This document shows, piece after piece, positions 1-6,523 of a stretch of 7,563 nt of DNA. This DNA is from Gemmatimonadota bacterium (GTDB taxonomy: Bacteria; Gemmatimonadota; Gemmatimonadetes; Longimicrobiales; Gaopeijiaceae). Both the position numbers and the translations under genes were made by a program. Position 1 is the first letter of the stretch, and each line of letters begins with the position of its first letter. The stretch spans positions 1 to 7,563 of the forward strand of contig JAPOOQ010000203.1 of NCBI GenBank assembly GCA_026713345.1, given 5' to 3'. The notes under the pieces are model-generated. The model ran no database searches. It saw only the letters and a list, made by a program, of their open reading frames with translations, and was not told the DNA's origin.

Positions 1-1
1 C

Positions 2-226
2 GGCGCGATTGCGATGGTCCGCTACCACGCGGACATCCCCACCCTCGAGCTGGCCGAACGGTTGCGAGTGGAGCAGAGCCTGCTGATCGTCCCCGGGGCG
101 CACTTCGGGATCGAGTCGACCATGCGGCTCGGCTTCGGACCACCCGCCGACGAGCTGCTCGCCGGGCTCGACCGGCTGCGCGAAGGGTTCGCCGCACGGC
201 TGCCGCGCGCGACGGTGACCGCCTGA
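2..226 (+). CDS. PLP-dependent class I/II aminotransferase, C-terminal fragment
   Basis: This is the last 74 residues of a gene that begins before the window; the frame is open from base 2 and ends at TGA 224-226. The visible part matches the small C-terminal domain of fold-type I aminotransferases: an LAERL helix, then a stretch ending in VPGAHFG, then STMRLGFG. The Arg in MRLGFG (codon 125-127) is the position that in this family binds the substrate alpha-carboxylate. A final amphipathic helix (around LDRLREGF) closes the protein. The N-terminal part and the PLP lysine lie outside the window, so substrate specificity cannot be read. The gene converges with the SRAP gene, with 66 nt between the stop codons and no clear intrinsic terminator. 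I am confident of the family and unsure of the subfamily. Confidence 0.85.
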   Translation, partial: GAIAMVRYHADIPTLELAERLRVEQSLLIVPGAHFGIESTMRLGFGPPADELLAGLDRLREGFAARLPRATVTA

Positions 227-292
227 AGGAGCCCGCCCTGCAACTCGCTGCACCCGGTGCCACGCGGGGATCATCCACGGACTGTCAGCGGA

Positions 293-994
293 TCAGCTGT
301 CGGGCCGCGCCGCCTCGTCCGCCAGCTCCACCTCCTCGATGCAATCCGGCTCGTCGTAGCCGGCGCGGTTGACCGCCCGTGACACGGGATGGAGGCGCAG
401 CTCCGGCGGCGACGTCTCCACGAGGATGGAATCCAGCACGCGGGGCGTTGTGCCGCGCGCCAGCCAGTCGTCCCACACGGTCTCCGGGAGGATGACCGGC
501 ACCCGGTCGTGGAGCCAGCCGAGCGGGGGGGGCGCCGCCCGGGTAAGGATCGAGAAGCTCGCCAGCCGGGAGCCGGCCCGGGGCCTCCACATCGCCCAGA
601 TCCCCGCCATGGCGAAGAGCCCGGAGCCGGGACGGTGGATCCAGTACGGCTGCTTCCCCGACGCGCGCGCCTCCCACTCGTAGAACCCGTCCGCCGGGAC
701 GAGGCAGCGCCGCGACAGGAACGATTCGCGATAGGCCCTTCTATTCAATACGGATTCGGACCTCGCGTTGATCATGCTCGCCCCCACCTTCGGGCTCTCG
801 GCCCAATGAGGCACGAGACCCCACTGCATCGGCCCGGCACGCCGCCCCTCGGGCGCGGCGATCACGACCGGTACCTCGTCCGTCGGCGCCACGTTGTAGC
901 GCGGGAGCCGCACGTCCTGGAGCGGCTCGACGCGTGCGCCGAACGCCTCGCCGATCGCGCCGGCCTCCTCCGCGATTGTGAAACGGCCGCACAT
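293..994 (-). CDS. yedK: SRAP-domain protein (YedK/HMCES type), abasic-site DNA-protein crosslinker
   Basis: The 233-residue product has the full length expected of a bacterial SRAP protein. Known members bind abasic sites in single-stranded DNA and attach covalently through Cys2, exposed once Met1 is removed, which shields the lesion from strand breakage. The key residues are all visible: MCGRF at the start (Cys2), the Asn in YNVAPT (N34), NARSE at 76-80, the Glu in DGFYEW (E106), and the His in HDRVPVIL (H162). The start is fixed by the need for Cys at position 2. The ribosome-binding site is weak, and the start lies 21 nt after the stop of the upstream hydrolase gene, so it may be read as the last gene of that transcript. 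No LexA-like box was recognised upstream. Older annotation calls the family 'SOS response-associated peptidase'. Confidence 0.95.
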   Translation of the reverse strand: MCGRFTIAEEAGAIGEAFGARVEPLQDVRLPRYNVAPTDEVPVVIAAPEGRRAGPMQWGLVPHWAESPKVGASMINARSESVLNRRAYRESFLSRRCLVPADGFYEWEARASGKQPYWIHRPGSGLFAMAGIWAMWRPRAGSRLASFSILTRAAPPPLGWLHDRVPVILPETVWDDWLARGTTPRVLDSILVETSPPELRLHPVSRAVNRAGYDEPDCIEEVELADEAARPDS

Positions 995-1015
995 CGTGTC
1001 CGTTAGCGGCGGGTG

Positions 1016-2149
1016 CTACCCGGCGCGGCCCTCTCCGCGAGGCCCCTCGACCTCCCGCACCACGAAGAAGCCGTCCTCACCCAGCCGCTGGTAGAGCGGC
1101 ATGAGGAGCCTGCCGCCCTGCGGCGCCGCCCCCTCCCCGTTCCGGTCGTCCCCAATCACGTCGCCCGCCTCGATGCGCTGGAAGTTGCGGAAGCCGGGCC
1201 GCGTGACGTAGCGGTCGCGTTCGTCGAACGGGTGACGGTAGACCGTCTCGAGGACGGGCGGCAGGTGGGCGCAGGTGTTGCGCAGCATCTCGAAGGCGCG
1301 CCTGGCCTCGGGAACGTCCTCCTCGCCCAGAAGGCCTGCGGCGCGAATGGCGATCCAGATGGCCGCGACCGCCCTCAGTGAGGCGCGGGGCTCCTGATGC
1401 TGTCCGCATTCGCAGAGCATCGTCGTGTAGCCCAGCGCGCCCAGATAGCCCAGGAGCGTGCCTTCGAGGTGGTCGTCGAGTCCGAGCACCAGCGGAAACG
1501 GAACCTCCATCGCGAACCGGCGGTACCGCGGGTGGTCTTCGGTCGAGGTAAAGGTCCCGCCCTTCCCGGAAGTCGTGTGCAGGTCGAGCACGTAAACGGG
1601 GCCACGCCGCCGGGCCGCGACCTCCTCAAGCAGCTCCAGCACCCGGACCACCTCGAGGTCCTCGGGCACCGGGGCCCGCGCCCTCCTGTGCGTGATCGAG
1701 TGCACAACGGCGTCGTCCGATTCGGTCCGGTGCCCCGCCTGGAGCGCCCCCACGTGAAGCGGCGTCCACGCGCGGTTCAGATCGTAGGTCATGAACCTGC
1801 GCCCGGCCGCGACCGCCGGCATGTTCCCGACGACGGCCACGAAGTCCCCCGCGAGCGCATCCCGCTTCGCCTCCACCTTCCCGACCATCTCCTCGAGGCC
1901 CCTCACACCGGCGGGCTCGTTTCCGTGGACCCCTCCGATGCACAGCAGCAGCGGCCCCTCCGACCGGCCCTCGACCCACCCGATCAGGCCATCGCCGGCC
2001 ACGCCCGGGCGCCCCCGGTTCACCGCCAGCGCGGAACCCGCCCCACCCATCGCCAGCGATGAGCCTCCCGCATCCTTGGCCGTCGGGGAATCCCCCGAGG
2101 GGCCGTCGGTATCCCCTATCATTGCACTCAAATCTCCTGTGTTTCCCAT
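1016..2149 (-). CDS. Succinylglutamate desuccinylase/aspartoacylase-family zinc hydrolase
   Basis: This 377-residue protein belongs to the AstE/ASPA branch of the carboxypeptidase-A (M14-like) superfamily, whose members cleave N-acyl amino acids such as N-acetylaspartate or N-succinylglutamate. The zinc ligands are seen as H75 and E78 in GGVHGNEPAG and H191 in VLDLHTTSG. The DLNR motif (N125, R126) corresponds to the substrate-carboxylate-binding Asn-Arg pair. E247 in LCECGQH corresponds to the general-base Glu. Residues 1 to about 48 are rich in Gly, Ser, Ala and Asp and look unlike the domain. ATG 2149 follows GAGGG by only 3 nt; an internal ATG at 2122 follows AGGAGA by 10 nt, so the start is uncertain. 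The gene begins 21 nt after the GCS2-CBS gene, which suggests co-transcription and a related substrate. The true acyl-amino-acid substrate is unknown. This is a probable cytoplasmic enzyme, since no signal peptide is seen. Confidence 0.88.
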   Translation of the reverse strand: MGNTGDLSAMIGDTDGPSGDSPTAKDAGGSSLAMGGAGSALAVNRGRPGVAGDGLIGWVEGRSEGPLLLCIGGVHGNEPAGVRGLEEMVGKVEAKRDALAGDFVAVVGNMPAVAAGRRFMTYDLNRAWTPLHVGALQAGHRTESDDAVVHSITHRRARAPVPEDLEVVRVLELLEEVAARRRGPVYVLDLHTTSGKGGTFTSTEDHPRYRRFAMEVPFPLVLGLDDHLEGTLLGYLGALGYTTMLCECGQHQEPRASLRAVAAIWIAIRAAGLLGEEDVPEARRAFEMLRNTCAHLPPVLETVYRHPFDERDRYVTRPGFRNFQRIEAGDVIGDDRNGEGAAPQGGRLLMPLYQRLGEDGFFVVREVEGPRGEGRAG

Positions 2150-2170
2150 CAGCCCTCGCTACTCTGGCGG

Positions 2171-4084
2171 CTATGCCTCCGCCAGCCGCTCTTCCAGCAA
2201 ATGATATGCCATGGGCATGAAATCGATCTCGGTCACAAGCCCCACGAGCTGCCCGTTCTTGACCACCGGAAGCGCCGAAACCTTGTGGCTGCGCATCTGG
2301 CGGATGGCCTCCAGGGTCGTGGTCTCCGGGGTGACCGTCACCGGGTGGCGCTCCATGACCTCGCTGACCGGCATGCTGTCGGCCTCGGCCTTGGTGCGCC
2401 CCTGCGCCATCAGCCTGAGAATCGAACGATAGGATACGATCCCGACCAGGCGGTGGTCGTTGTCCTCAATCAGTATATGGCGAATCTGGCGCAGGTCCAT
2501 CAGGTACGCGACCAGCTCCACGAGTTCGTCCTGGTTGACGGTGGTGAGCGACGTGGTCATGTACTGTTCCACGCGGACGTAGTGGTGCTTCCACCCACCC
2601 GACTCGCGGAGGTCGGCCAGCTCCCACCGGGCGATGGGAATCCCCTCGTTCTGCTGCCGCACGGTGGCCGACACGATCGCGGACAGCTTCTCGCCCCTCG
2701 TGCCGGCCTTCTTCAGCTTCCTCAGCGAGCGCAGCGCCCAGCTCGACCCCGTGACCCCGGCCTCCACGCGCTCCTCAATGACCCCCAGGTAGCGGTCCGC
2801 CTCGCGCGGATCGACCGGGTAGTCCGCCAGCCCCCTGCGCGCCAGCGGCAGGAGGGTCTCCAGAATCAATCTGTCGGCGGGTCCGTTCTCGCCGTCCAGC
2901 CACGCCTGGCCGGCCCCGAGCCCCAGCCGCGACGCAGCCAGGAAGTTGCTCTTGGCGTCGTCGAAGTCCATGCGCTCGACGAGGTCGGGGATTTCCTTCG
3001 CCGCCCCGAGCACCGCACCGATCCAGAAGACCGCATTGGCCATCTCGTCCAGGGTTGTCGGGCCGGCCGGAAGAACCCGGCACTCGATGCGCAGGTGGGG
3101 CTTGCCCCCGGAAATCCCGTAGCAGGGCCGGTTCCAGCGATAGACGGTGCCGTTGTGCAACTGAAGCGCCTGCAGCTTCGGAACTCCGCCCTCGTCCAGA
3201 ATCTGGAGCGGGTCTTCGTCGACATCGGTGGCAAGGAGGACCCGGAAGTTGGCGACGTCCTCCTGGAAGAGCTCCACCACACACCTCTCCAGCCAGCTTC
3301 CGCCGAAGTGCACGCGCGGGCTCATCTCGCGCATGTGCAGGTCGGTGCCGCGCGTGTCCAGCGACTGCTGGAAGAGCGCGATCCGCGTTTCGTGCCAGAG
3401 CCGCCTTCCGAAGAGCAGCGGCGAATTGACGCACGCCGCCAGCACGGGGCCGGTGACGGCCTGCGCCACGTTGTAGTGGTGCGCGAACTCCTCGGCCGAG
3501 ACCTGGAGGTGCACCTGAAAGCTGGTGTTGCACGACTCCAGCATGACCGAATCGTGTTCGATCATCAGCTCGTCGGTGCCCCGAATGCGCAGCCGGAAGG
3601 CACCGCCGCGGGCGTGGTGCATCGCTTCGTTCAGCGCATGGTAGCGGGCGCGGGGCGTGATGTTGTCCAGCGACAGATCGGACTTGGCCAGGGTGGGCAG
3701 AATCCCCGTGAGGATGACCTCGGCGCTCTGGCGATGGGCGGCCTGCCTTACCCTTGCTACGTATCCGTCGAGTTCTTCCTGCATGTCCGAGAAGCACGAA
3801 CCCTCGAGAACGCGCGGCGAGAGGTTCGCTTCCAGGTTGTAGCGCGCCAGCTCGGTGGTGAAGGGGTCGTCGTCGATGTCCTCGAGCACCTCGACGGCCA
3901 CCGGGGCGGGTCGCCACGCCTCGTTGACCAGGAACATCTCCTGCTCGGCGCCGAAACGGCGGATGTCCGACTCGATCATCCCCTCGGCCAGGATCCGCTC
4001 CATGGCCTGCAGATCCCGGAGCAGCGCCCTGGTGAACTTGCGAATTGCCTCGGGGGACCGCTCCGGCGCGACATCTGTGCCCAT
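2171..4084 (-). CDS. GCS2-like glutamate-cysteine ligase family protein with C-terminal CBS pair
   Basis: The 637-residue product is a fusion. Residues about 40-400 resemble the carboxylate-amine ligase fold of plant/proteobacterial-type glutamate-cysteine ligase (GCS2), which joins an amino acid carboxylate to an amine using ATP. Candidate nucleotide/metal motifs are GAEQEMFLV (E47, E49), NLEANLSPR (E85), FQVHLQV (189-195) and LRIECRVLP (E334, R336). Residues about 503-560 and 573-625 form two CBS motifs (VEQYMTTSLTTV and VSEVMERHPVTV, each followed by a strand-helix LVGIV/LVGLV unit). Such pairs usually bind adenine nucleotides and regulate the attached enzyme. The linker (about 400-500) is helical and unassigned. 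ATG 4084 is well supported by AGGAGG 7 nt upstream and a promoter-like site. It heads a probable operon with an AstE-like hydrolase. The family call is firm, but the substrates are not: it need not make gamma-glutamylcysteine. Confidence 0.88.
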   Translation of the reverse strand: MGTDVAPERSPEAIRKFTRALLRDLQAMERILAEGMIESDIRRFGAEQEMFLVNEAWRPAPVAVEVLEDIDDDPFTTELARYNLEANLSPRVLEGSCFSDMQEELDGYVARVRQAAHRQSAEVILTGILPTLAKSDLSLDNITPRARYHALNEAMHHARGGAFRLRIRGTDELMIEHDSVMLESCNTSFQVHLQVSAEEFAHHYNVAQAVTGPVLAACVNSPLLFGRRLWHETRIALFQQSLDTRGTDLHMREMSPRVHFGGSWLERCVVELFQEDVANFRVLLATDVDEDPLQILDEGGVPKLQALQLHNGTVYRWNRPCYGISGGKPHLRIECRVLPAGPTTLDEMANAVFWIGAVLGAAKEIPDLVERMDFDDAKSNFLAASRLGLGAGQAWLDGENGPADRLILETLLPLARRGLADYPVDPREADRYLGVIEERVEAGVTGSSWALRSLRKLKKAGTRGEKLSAIVSATVRQQNEGIPIARWELADLRESGGWKHHYVRVEQYMTTSLTTVNQDELVELVAYLMDLRQIRHILIEDNDHRLVGIVSYRSILRLMAQGRTKAEADSMPVSEVMERHPVTVTPETTTLEAIRQMRSHKVSALPVVKNGQLVGLVTEIDFMPMAYHLLEERLAEA

Positions 4085-4091
4085 CTTGTCT

Positions 4092-4097
4092 CCTCCT
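4092..4097 (-). promoter_or_regulatory. Strong ribosome-binding site of the GCS2-CBS gene
   Basis: A perfect AGGAGG lies 7 nt upstream of ATG 4084. It is the strongest Shine-Dalgarno in the window and decides the start of the GCS2-CBS gene. Confidence 0.8.
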
Positions 4098-4111
4098 GGT
4101 TGACCGCAGGT

Positions 4112-4139
4112 AGTCTACCGCCCCGGCAGCTCTTTGCAA
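4112..4139 (-). promoter_or_regulatory. Candidate sigma-70-type promoter for the GCS2-CBS operon
   Basis: On the minus strand TTGCAA (4139-4134) and TAGACT (4117-4112) are separated by 16 nt. Each matches the housekeeping -35 and -10 consensus at four of six positions. It lies about 27 nt upstream of ATG 4084 inside the 114-nt gap between the two minus-strand operons. This is the only good promoter-like pair I found in that gap; it is a pattern match only. Confidence 0.4.
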
Positions 4140-4198
4140 ACGTGGAGCGCCGCACCCGGGCCGGGAGGACGGTGCCCCATCAAGCCGTCATTCGGCCC

Positions 4199-4894
4199 TC
4201 ACAGGAATGTCGCGATCTCGTCAAGCGGCTTCTTGGTGATGCGCGGCACCCGGGCGTCCTCGGCCGGGTAGCCGGCGACGAGGATCAGAAAGGGCCGCTC
4301 GTTGGCCGGACGGCCGAGGATTTCGTTGAGGAACCCCATCGGCGACGGCGTATGCGTCAGCGTCGCAAGTCCCGCACGGTGCAGGCCGGTAATCAGGATG
4401 CCGGTGGCGATGCCGACGCTCTCCTGCACGTAGTAGTTCTTGACCCTGTGTCCGCCAGACGCCAGGTGGTAGCGCTGAGCGAAGATCGCGATCAGGTAGG
4501 GGGCCGTCTCCAGGAAGGGCTTGTGTTCGTCGGTGCCCAGCGCCGCAAGGGCGTCCAGCCACTCCTGCGGCGCCCCGCCACCGTAGAAGGCGCGCTCCTC
4601 TTCCTCCGCGGCCACGCGGATACGCGCCTTCACCTCCGGGTCGGAGACGACGACGAAGTGCCACGGCTGGTGATTCGCCCCATTGGGAGCGGTCCCCGCC
4701 GCGCGGATGCACTCCTCGATGATGCCCCGGGGAACCGGTCGTGAACTGAATTCCCGCACCGTCCGCCTCCGTGCCACCTCGCGCCGGAAGTCGGCGGCCC
4801 GCCGCGCCATCTCGGCGGGAGGATGCTCCACCCAGGACTCGAGACGGACGAAACGGGGGACGTCCGCGGCCCGGCCCCCGGGCGCATCCCTCAA
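4199..4894 (-). CDS. Nitroreductase-fold flavoprotein, iodotyrosine deiodinase (IYD)-like
   Basis: The 231-residue product is an FMN-dependent nitroreductase-superfamily enzyme whose whole length resembles iodotyrosine deiodinase, which removes halogen from mono- and dihalotyrosines reductively. The FMN-binding RRRTVREF (42-49), the AGTAPNGANHQPWHFVVV region (66-83) and GRPANE (194-199) follow the IYD pattern. The lid residues that clamp the amino-acid part of halotyrosine in IYD (human E157, Y161, K182) are matched with identical spacing by E100, Y104 and K125. The start is taken as TTG 4894, which overlaps the TGA of the preceding gene as TTGA and has AGGGGG 7 nt upstream. The next ATG (residue 29) would cut off EHPP and nearby residues that align with the family. 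A longer in-frame reading back to 5275 runs inside the upstream gene and is rejected. Other nitroreductase substrates remain possible. Confidence 0.87.
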   Translation of the reverse strand: MRDAPGGRAADVPRFVRLESWVEHPPAEMARRAADFRREVARRRTVREFSSRPVPRGIIEECIRAAGTAPNGANHQPWHFVVVSDPEVKARIRVAAEEEERAFYGGGAPQEWLDALAALGTDEHKPFLETAPYLIAIFAQRYHLASGGHRVKNYYVQESVGIATGILITGLHRAGLATLTHTPSPMGFLNEILGRPANERPFLILVAGYPAEDARVPRITKKPLDEIATFL

Positions 4895-5445
4895 GGCACA
4901 TCCCCCTTGAGGCGGACGAATACCGCAACCACTCCCTCGCTGCCGCCCAGCTCCCCCACCACCTCGTCCGACCGCAAACCGAGATGCCGCGACAGGAAGC
5001 GCACGTTCACGAGGGCCACCACCTCCACGTCGGAGAGCGTCACCTCCTGCCATTCGGAGGCGGCGCGCGCGCCGAAGCGCTCGTAGGCGCCGGCCAGGAT
5101 CCCGGCGTCGCCGTCGATCGGGATGTGGAAGTCTCCCGCGTGCACCGAGTATCCGTGCGCGATCGCCATCCACCCCTCGCCCCGCCGCCGCTGCGAGATC
5201 ACCACGTCGGGCGACACCCCCGCGCGATCCGCGACGAAGAGCACGACCGGAATCTCGGCCATGTCGAGCCTCCACTGCGCGAGCACCGCAACCTCCTGCT
5301 GCGTTGTCCCGAAGTGCTCGGCTACGGCGCGGAGGAACTCCGCCTGGTCCGGCCCGCCAGCGCCCGGGCGCTGGCCCTGGAGCGCCGTCGGCAGAGCCAG
5401 CAGGACGAACGCCGTCAGGGTCAGCAGTCGGCTGATTGTGGTCAT
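4891..5445 (-). CDS. Secreted protein of unknown function with internal repeats
   Basis: I cannot assign a function to this 184-residue protein. It starts with a signal peptide: Arg6, a hydrophobic stretch about 7-22, and a probable cleavage after LQG (residue 24). There is no lipobox Cys, so the mature protein should be periplasmic or exported. The mature part carries a recurring unit of the form Gly-x3-Asp/Gln-x-Val. It is seen at EHFGTTQQEV (43-52), DRAGVSPDVV (73-82) and RHLGLRSDEV (153-162). The last two units continue into an EGWMAIA-like strand (90-96, and EGVVAVF at 170-176). From memory, similar unnamed secreted proteins occur in other environmental bacteria. It starts 25 nt after the dehydrogenase stop, with AAGGG upstream of ATG 5445, and overlaps the deiodinase-like gene by 4 nt. 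High confidence that it is a gene; none on role. Confidence 0.8.
   Translation of the reverse strand: MTTISRLLTLTAFVLLALPTALQGQRPGAGGPDQAEFLRAVAEHFGTTQQEVAVLAQWRLDMAEIPVVLFVADRAGVSPDVVISQRRRGEGWMAIAHGYSVHAGDFHIPIDGDAGILAGAYERFGARAASEWQEVTLSDVEVVALVNVRFLSRHLGLRSDEVVGELGGSEGVVAVFVRLKGDVP
4902..4907 (-). promoter_or_regulatory. Ribosome-binding site supporting the TTG start of the IYD-like gene
   Basis: AGGGGG on the minus strand ends 7 nt before TTG 4894. It lies inside the last codons of the secreted-protein gene and supports a non-ATG start coupled to the upstream stop. Confidence 0.6.
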
Positions 5446-5470
5446 GGCAGGAAGCCCTTCATGGTATGAA

Positions 5471-6523
5471 TTATGTCCTTCCCAGCGCCTTCAGCGCCAG
5501 CGCGTGCGCCGAGTCGACCGAAGTCGTTCCCCGGGCGTCCGCGTCGCGGAAGATATCCGCCAGCGTGCCGCCGATCGAGCGGACCCGCCTGATGAGCTCG
5601 TCGGAATCACCGACACCGTTCTCCATCAGTCCGAAGGCCATCGCACCGCCCCCGTTTATGACATAGTCGGGGGCGTAGAGGATGCCGCGGGCGCGAACCC
5701 GCTCCGCGTCCCCGGCCACCTCCAGCTGGTTGTTGGCCGACCCTGCGATGATCCTGCAGCGCAGCCCGGGAATGGTCCGCTCATTGACTGTCGCGCCGAT
5801 CGCGCACGGCGCATAGACATCGCACGGCGTGTCGTACACCGCTGCCGGGTCGATGATCTCGCCGCCGCACGCATTCGCCACCGCCCTGGCCCGGCCGGAG
5901 TCCAGATCGCAGACCAGCACCCGCGCACCGGAGCGGGCGAGGAGGTGCGCCAGAGGACCGCCCACGTCACCGGCCCCCTGGACCAGCACGGTCTTGCCGC
6001 GCATGTCCCGGGTTCCATCCACATGCTCCACCGCCGCAAGGATCCCTTCATGCACGCCGGCGGCGGTGAACGGGCCGGGATCGGGAGGCGGCCCCCCTCG
6101 CCCGGTGCCCGCGACGTGCGGGGTCACGGTCGCCAGGAAGGCCATGTCCTCAGGGGTGGTGCCCAGGTCCTCGCCGACCCCGTAGGCGCCGTTCAGGCCG
6201 TTCAGGATCTCTCCGAACCGCGTGAACAGGCTCCGCCGGGCCGCTCCCTCGAGGGGACCGGGCACGGCGAGGACCGACTTGCCGCCCCCGTAGTGGAAGT
6301 CCATCGCGGCCCACTTCCAGGTCATCCCCTCCGCCAGGCGCATGGCGTCCCAAAGGGCGGCGGCGGGCGAATCGTACTGCTTCAGCCGGCAACCGCCGGT
6401 TGGCCGGCCCAGCTTGTCGTCGTGGAGAGCGACGAAGATCCAGCTGCCCGTAGCGGCGTGATAGGAGCTCACCACGCCGAGGCCGTCCCACCCTTCGATC
6501 ATCGACTCCAGCGATTCGCTCAT
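5471..6523 (-). CDS. Glu/Leu/Phe/Val family amino-acid dehydrogenase
   Basis: The 350-residue product fits NAD-dependent branched-chain or aromatic amino-acid dehydrogenases (leucine dehydrogenase is about 364 residues). These convert an L-amino acid reversibly to its 2-oxo acid and ammonia. Motifs in order are PTGGCRLKQY (41-50), TWK with K70 and YGGGK with K82 (the substrate-carboxylate and catalytic lysines of the family), VGEDLGTT (116-122, D119 the catalytic-site Asp), the Rossmann loop QGAGDVGG (182-189), an acidic VCDLD (204-208) after the second strand that favours NAD over NADP, and AGSANNQL (260-267). ATG 6523 has GGAG 8 nt upstream. An open frame continues to 6748 but its extra 75 residues do not resemble the family. 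The segment before GGGK reads MDFHY where leucine and phenylalanine dehydrogenases usually have AGLNL or AGLDL, so the substrate is left open. It heads a three-gene operon. Confidence 0.92.
   Translation of the reverse strand: MSESLESMIEGWDGLGVVSSYHAATGSWIFVALHDDKLGRPTGGCRLKQYDSPAAALWDAMRLAEGMTWKWAAMDFHYGGGKSVLAVPGPLEGAARRSLFTRFGEILNGLNGAYGVGEDLGTTPEDMAFLATVTPHVAGTGRGGPPPDPGPFTAAGVHEGILAAVEHVDGTRDMRGKTVLVQGAGDVGGPLAHLLARSGARVLVCDLDSGRARAVANACGGEIIDPAAVYDTPCDVYAPCAIGATVNERTIPGLRCRIIAGSANNQLEVAGDAERVRARGILYAPDYVINGGGAMAFGLMENGVGDSDELIRRVRSIGGTLADIFRDADARGTTSVDSAHALALKALGRT

Noticed and set aside
227..292. A bidirectional terminator between the convergent aminotransferase and SRAP genes
   Set aside because: Only a 4-bp GCAC/GTGC hairpin is visible, with no T-run on either strand.
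4140..4198. A rho-independent terminator after the deiodinase-like gene
   Set aside because: GC-rich inverted segments (GCACC/GGTGC and CCCG/CGGG) are present, but no T-run follows, and such pairings are expected by chance at this GC content.
2201..4744. An 847-codon open frame on the plus strand, antisense to the GCS2-CBS gene and running into the deiodinase-like gene
   Set aside because: It is a by-product of GC-rich codon use on the opposite strand. It shows no recognisable domain, crosses an intergenic promoter region, and the minus-strand genes have clear family motifs.
4199..5275. A 358-residue version of the deiodinase-like protein starting inside the upstream gene
   Set aside because: The extra N-terminal part is Arg/Gly-rich frame-shifted sequence from the secreted-protein gene. 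The TTGA junction with its own ribosome-binding site explains the start better.
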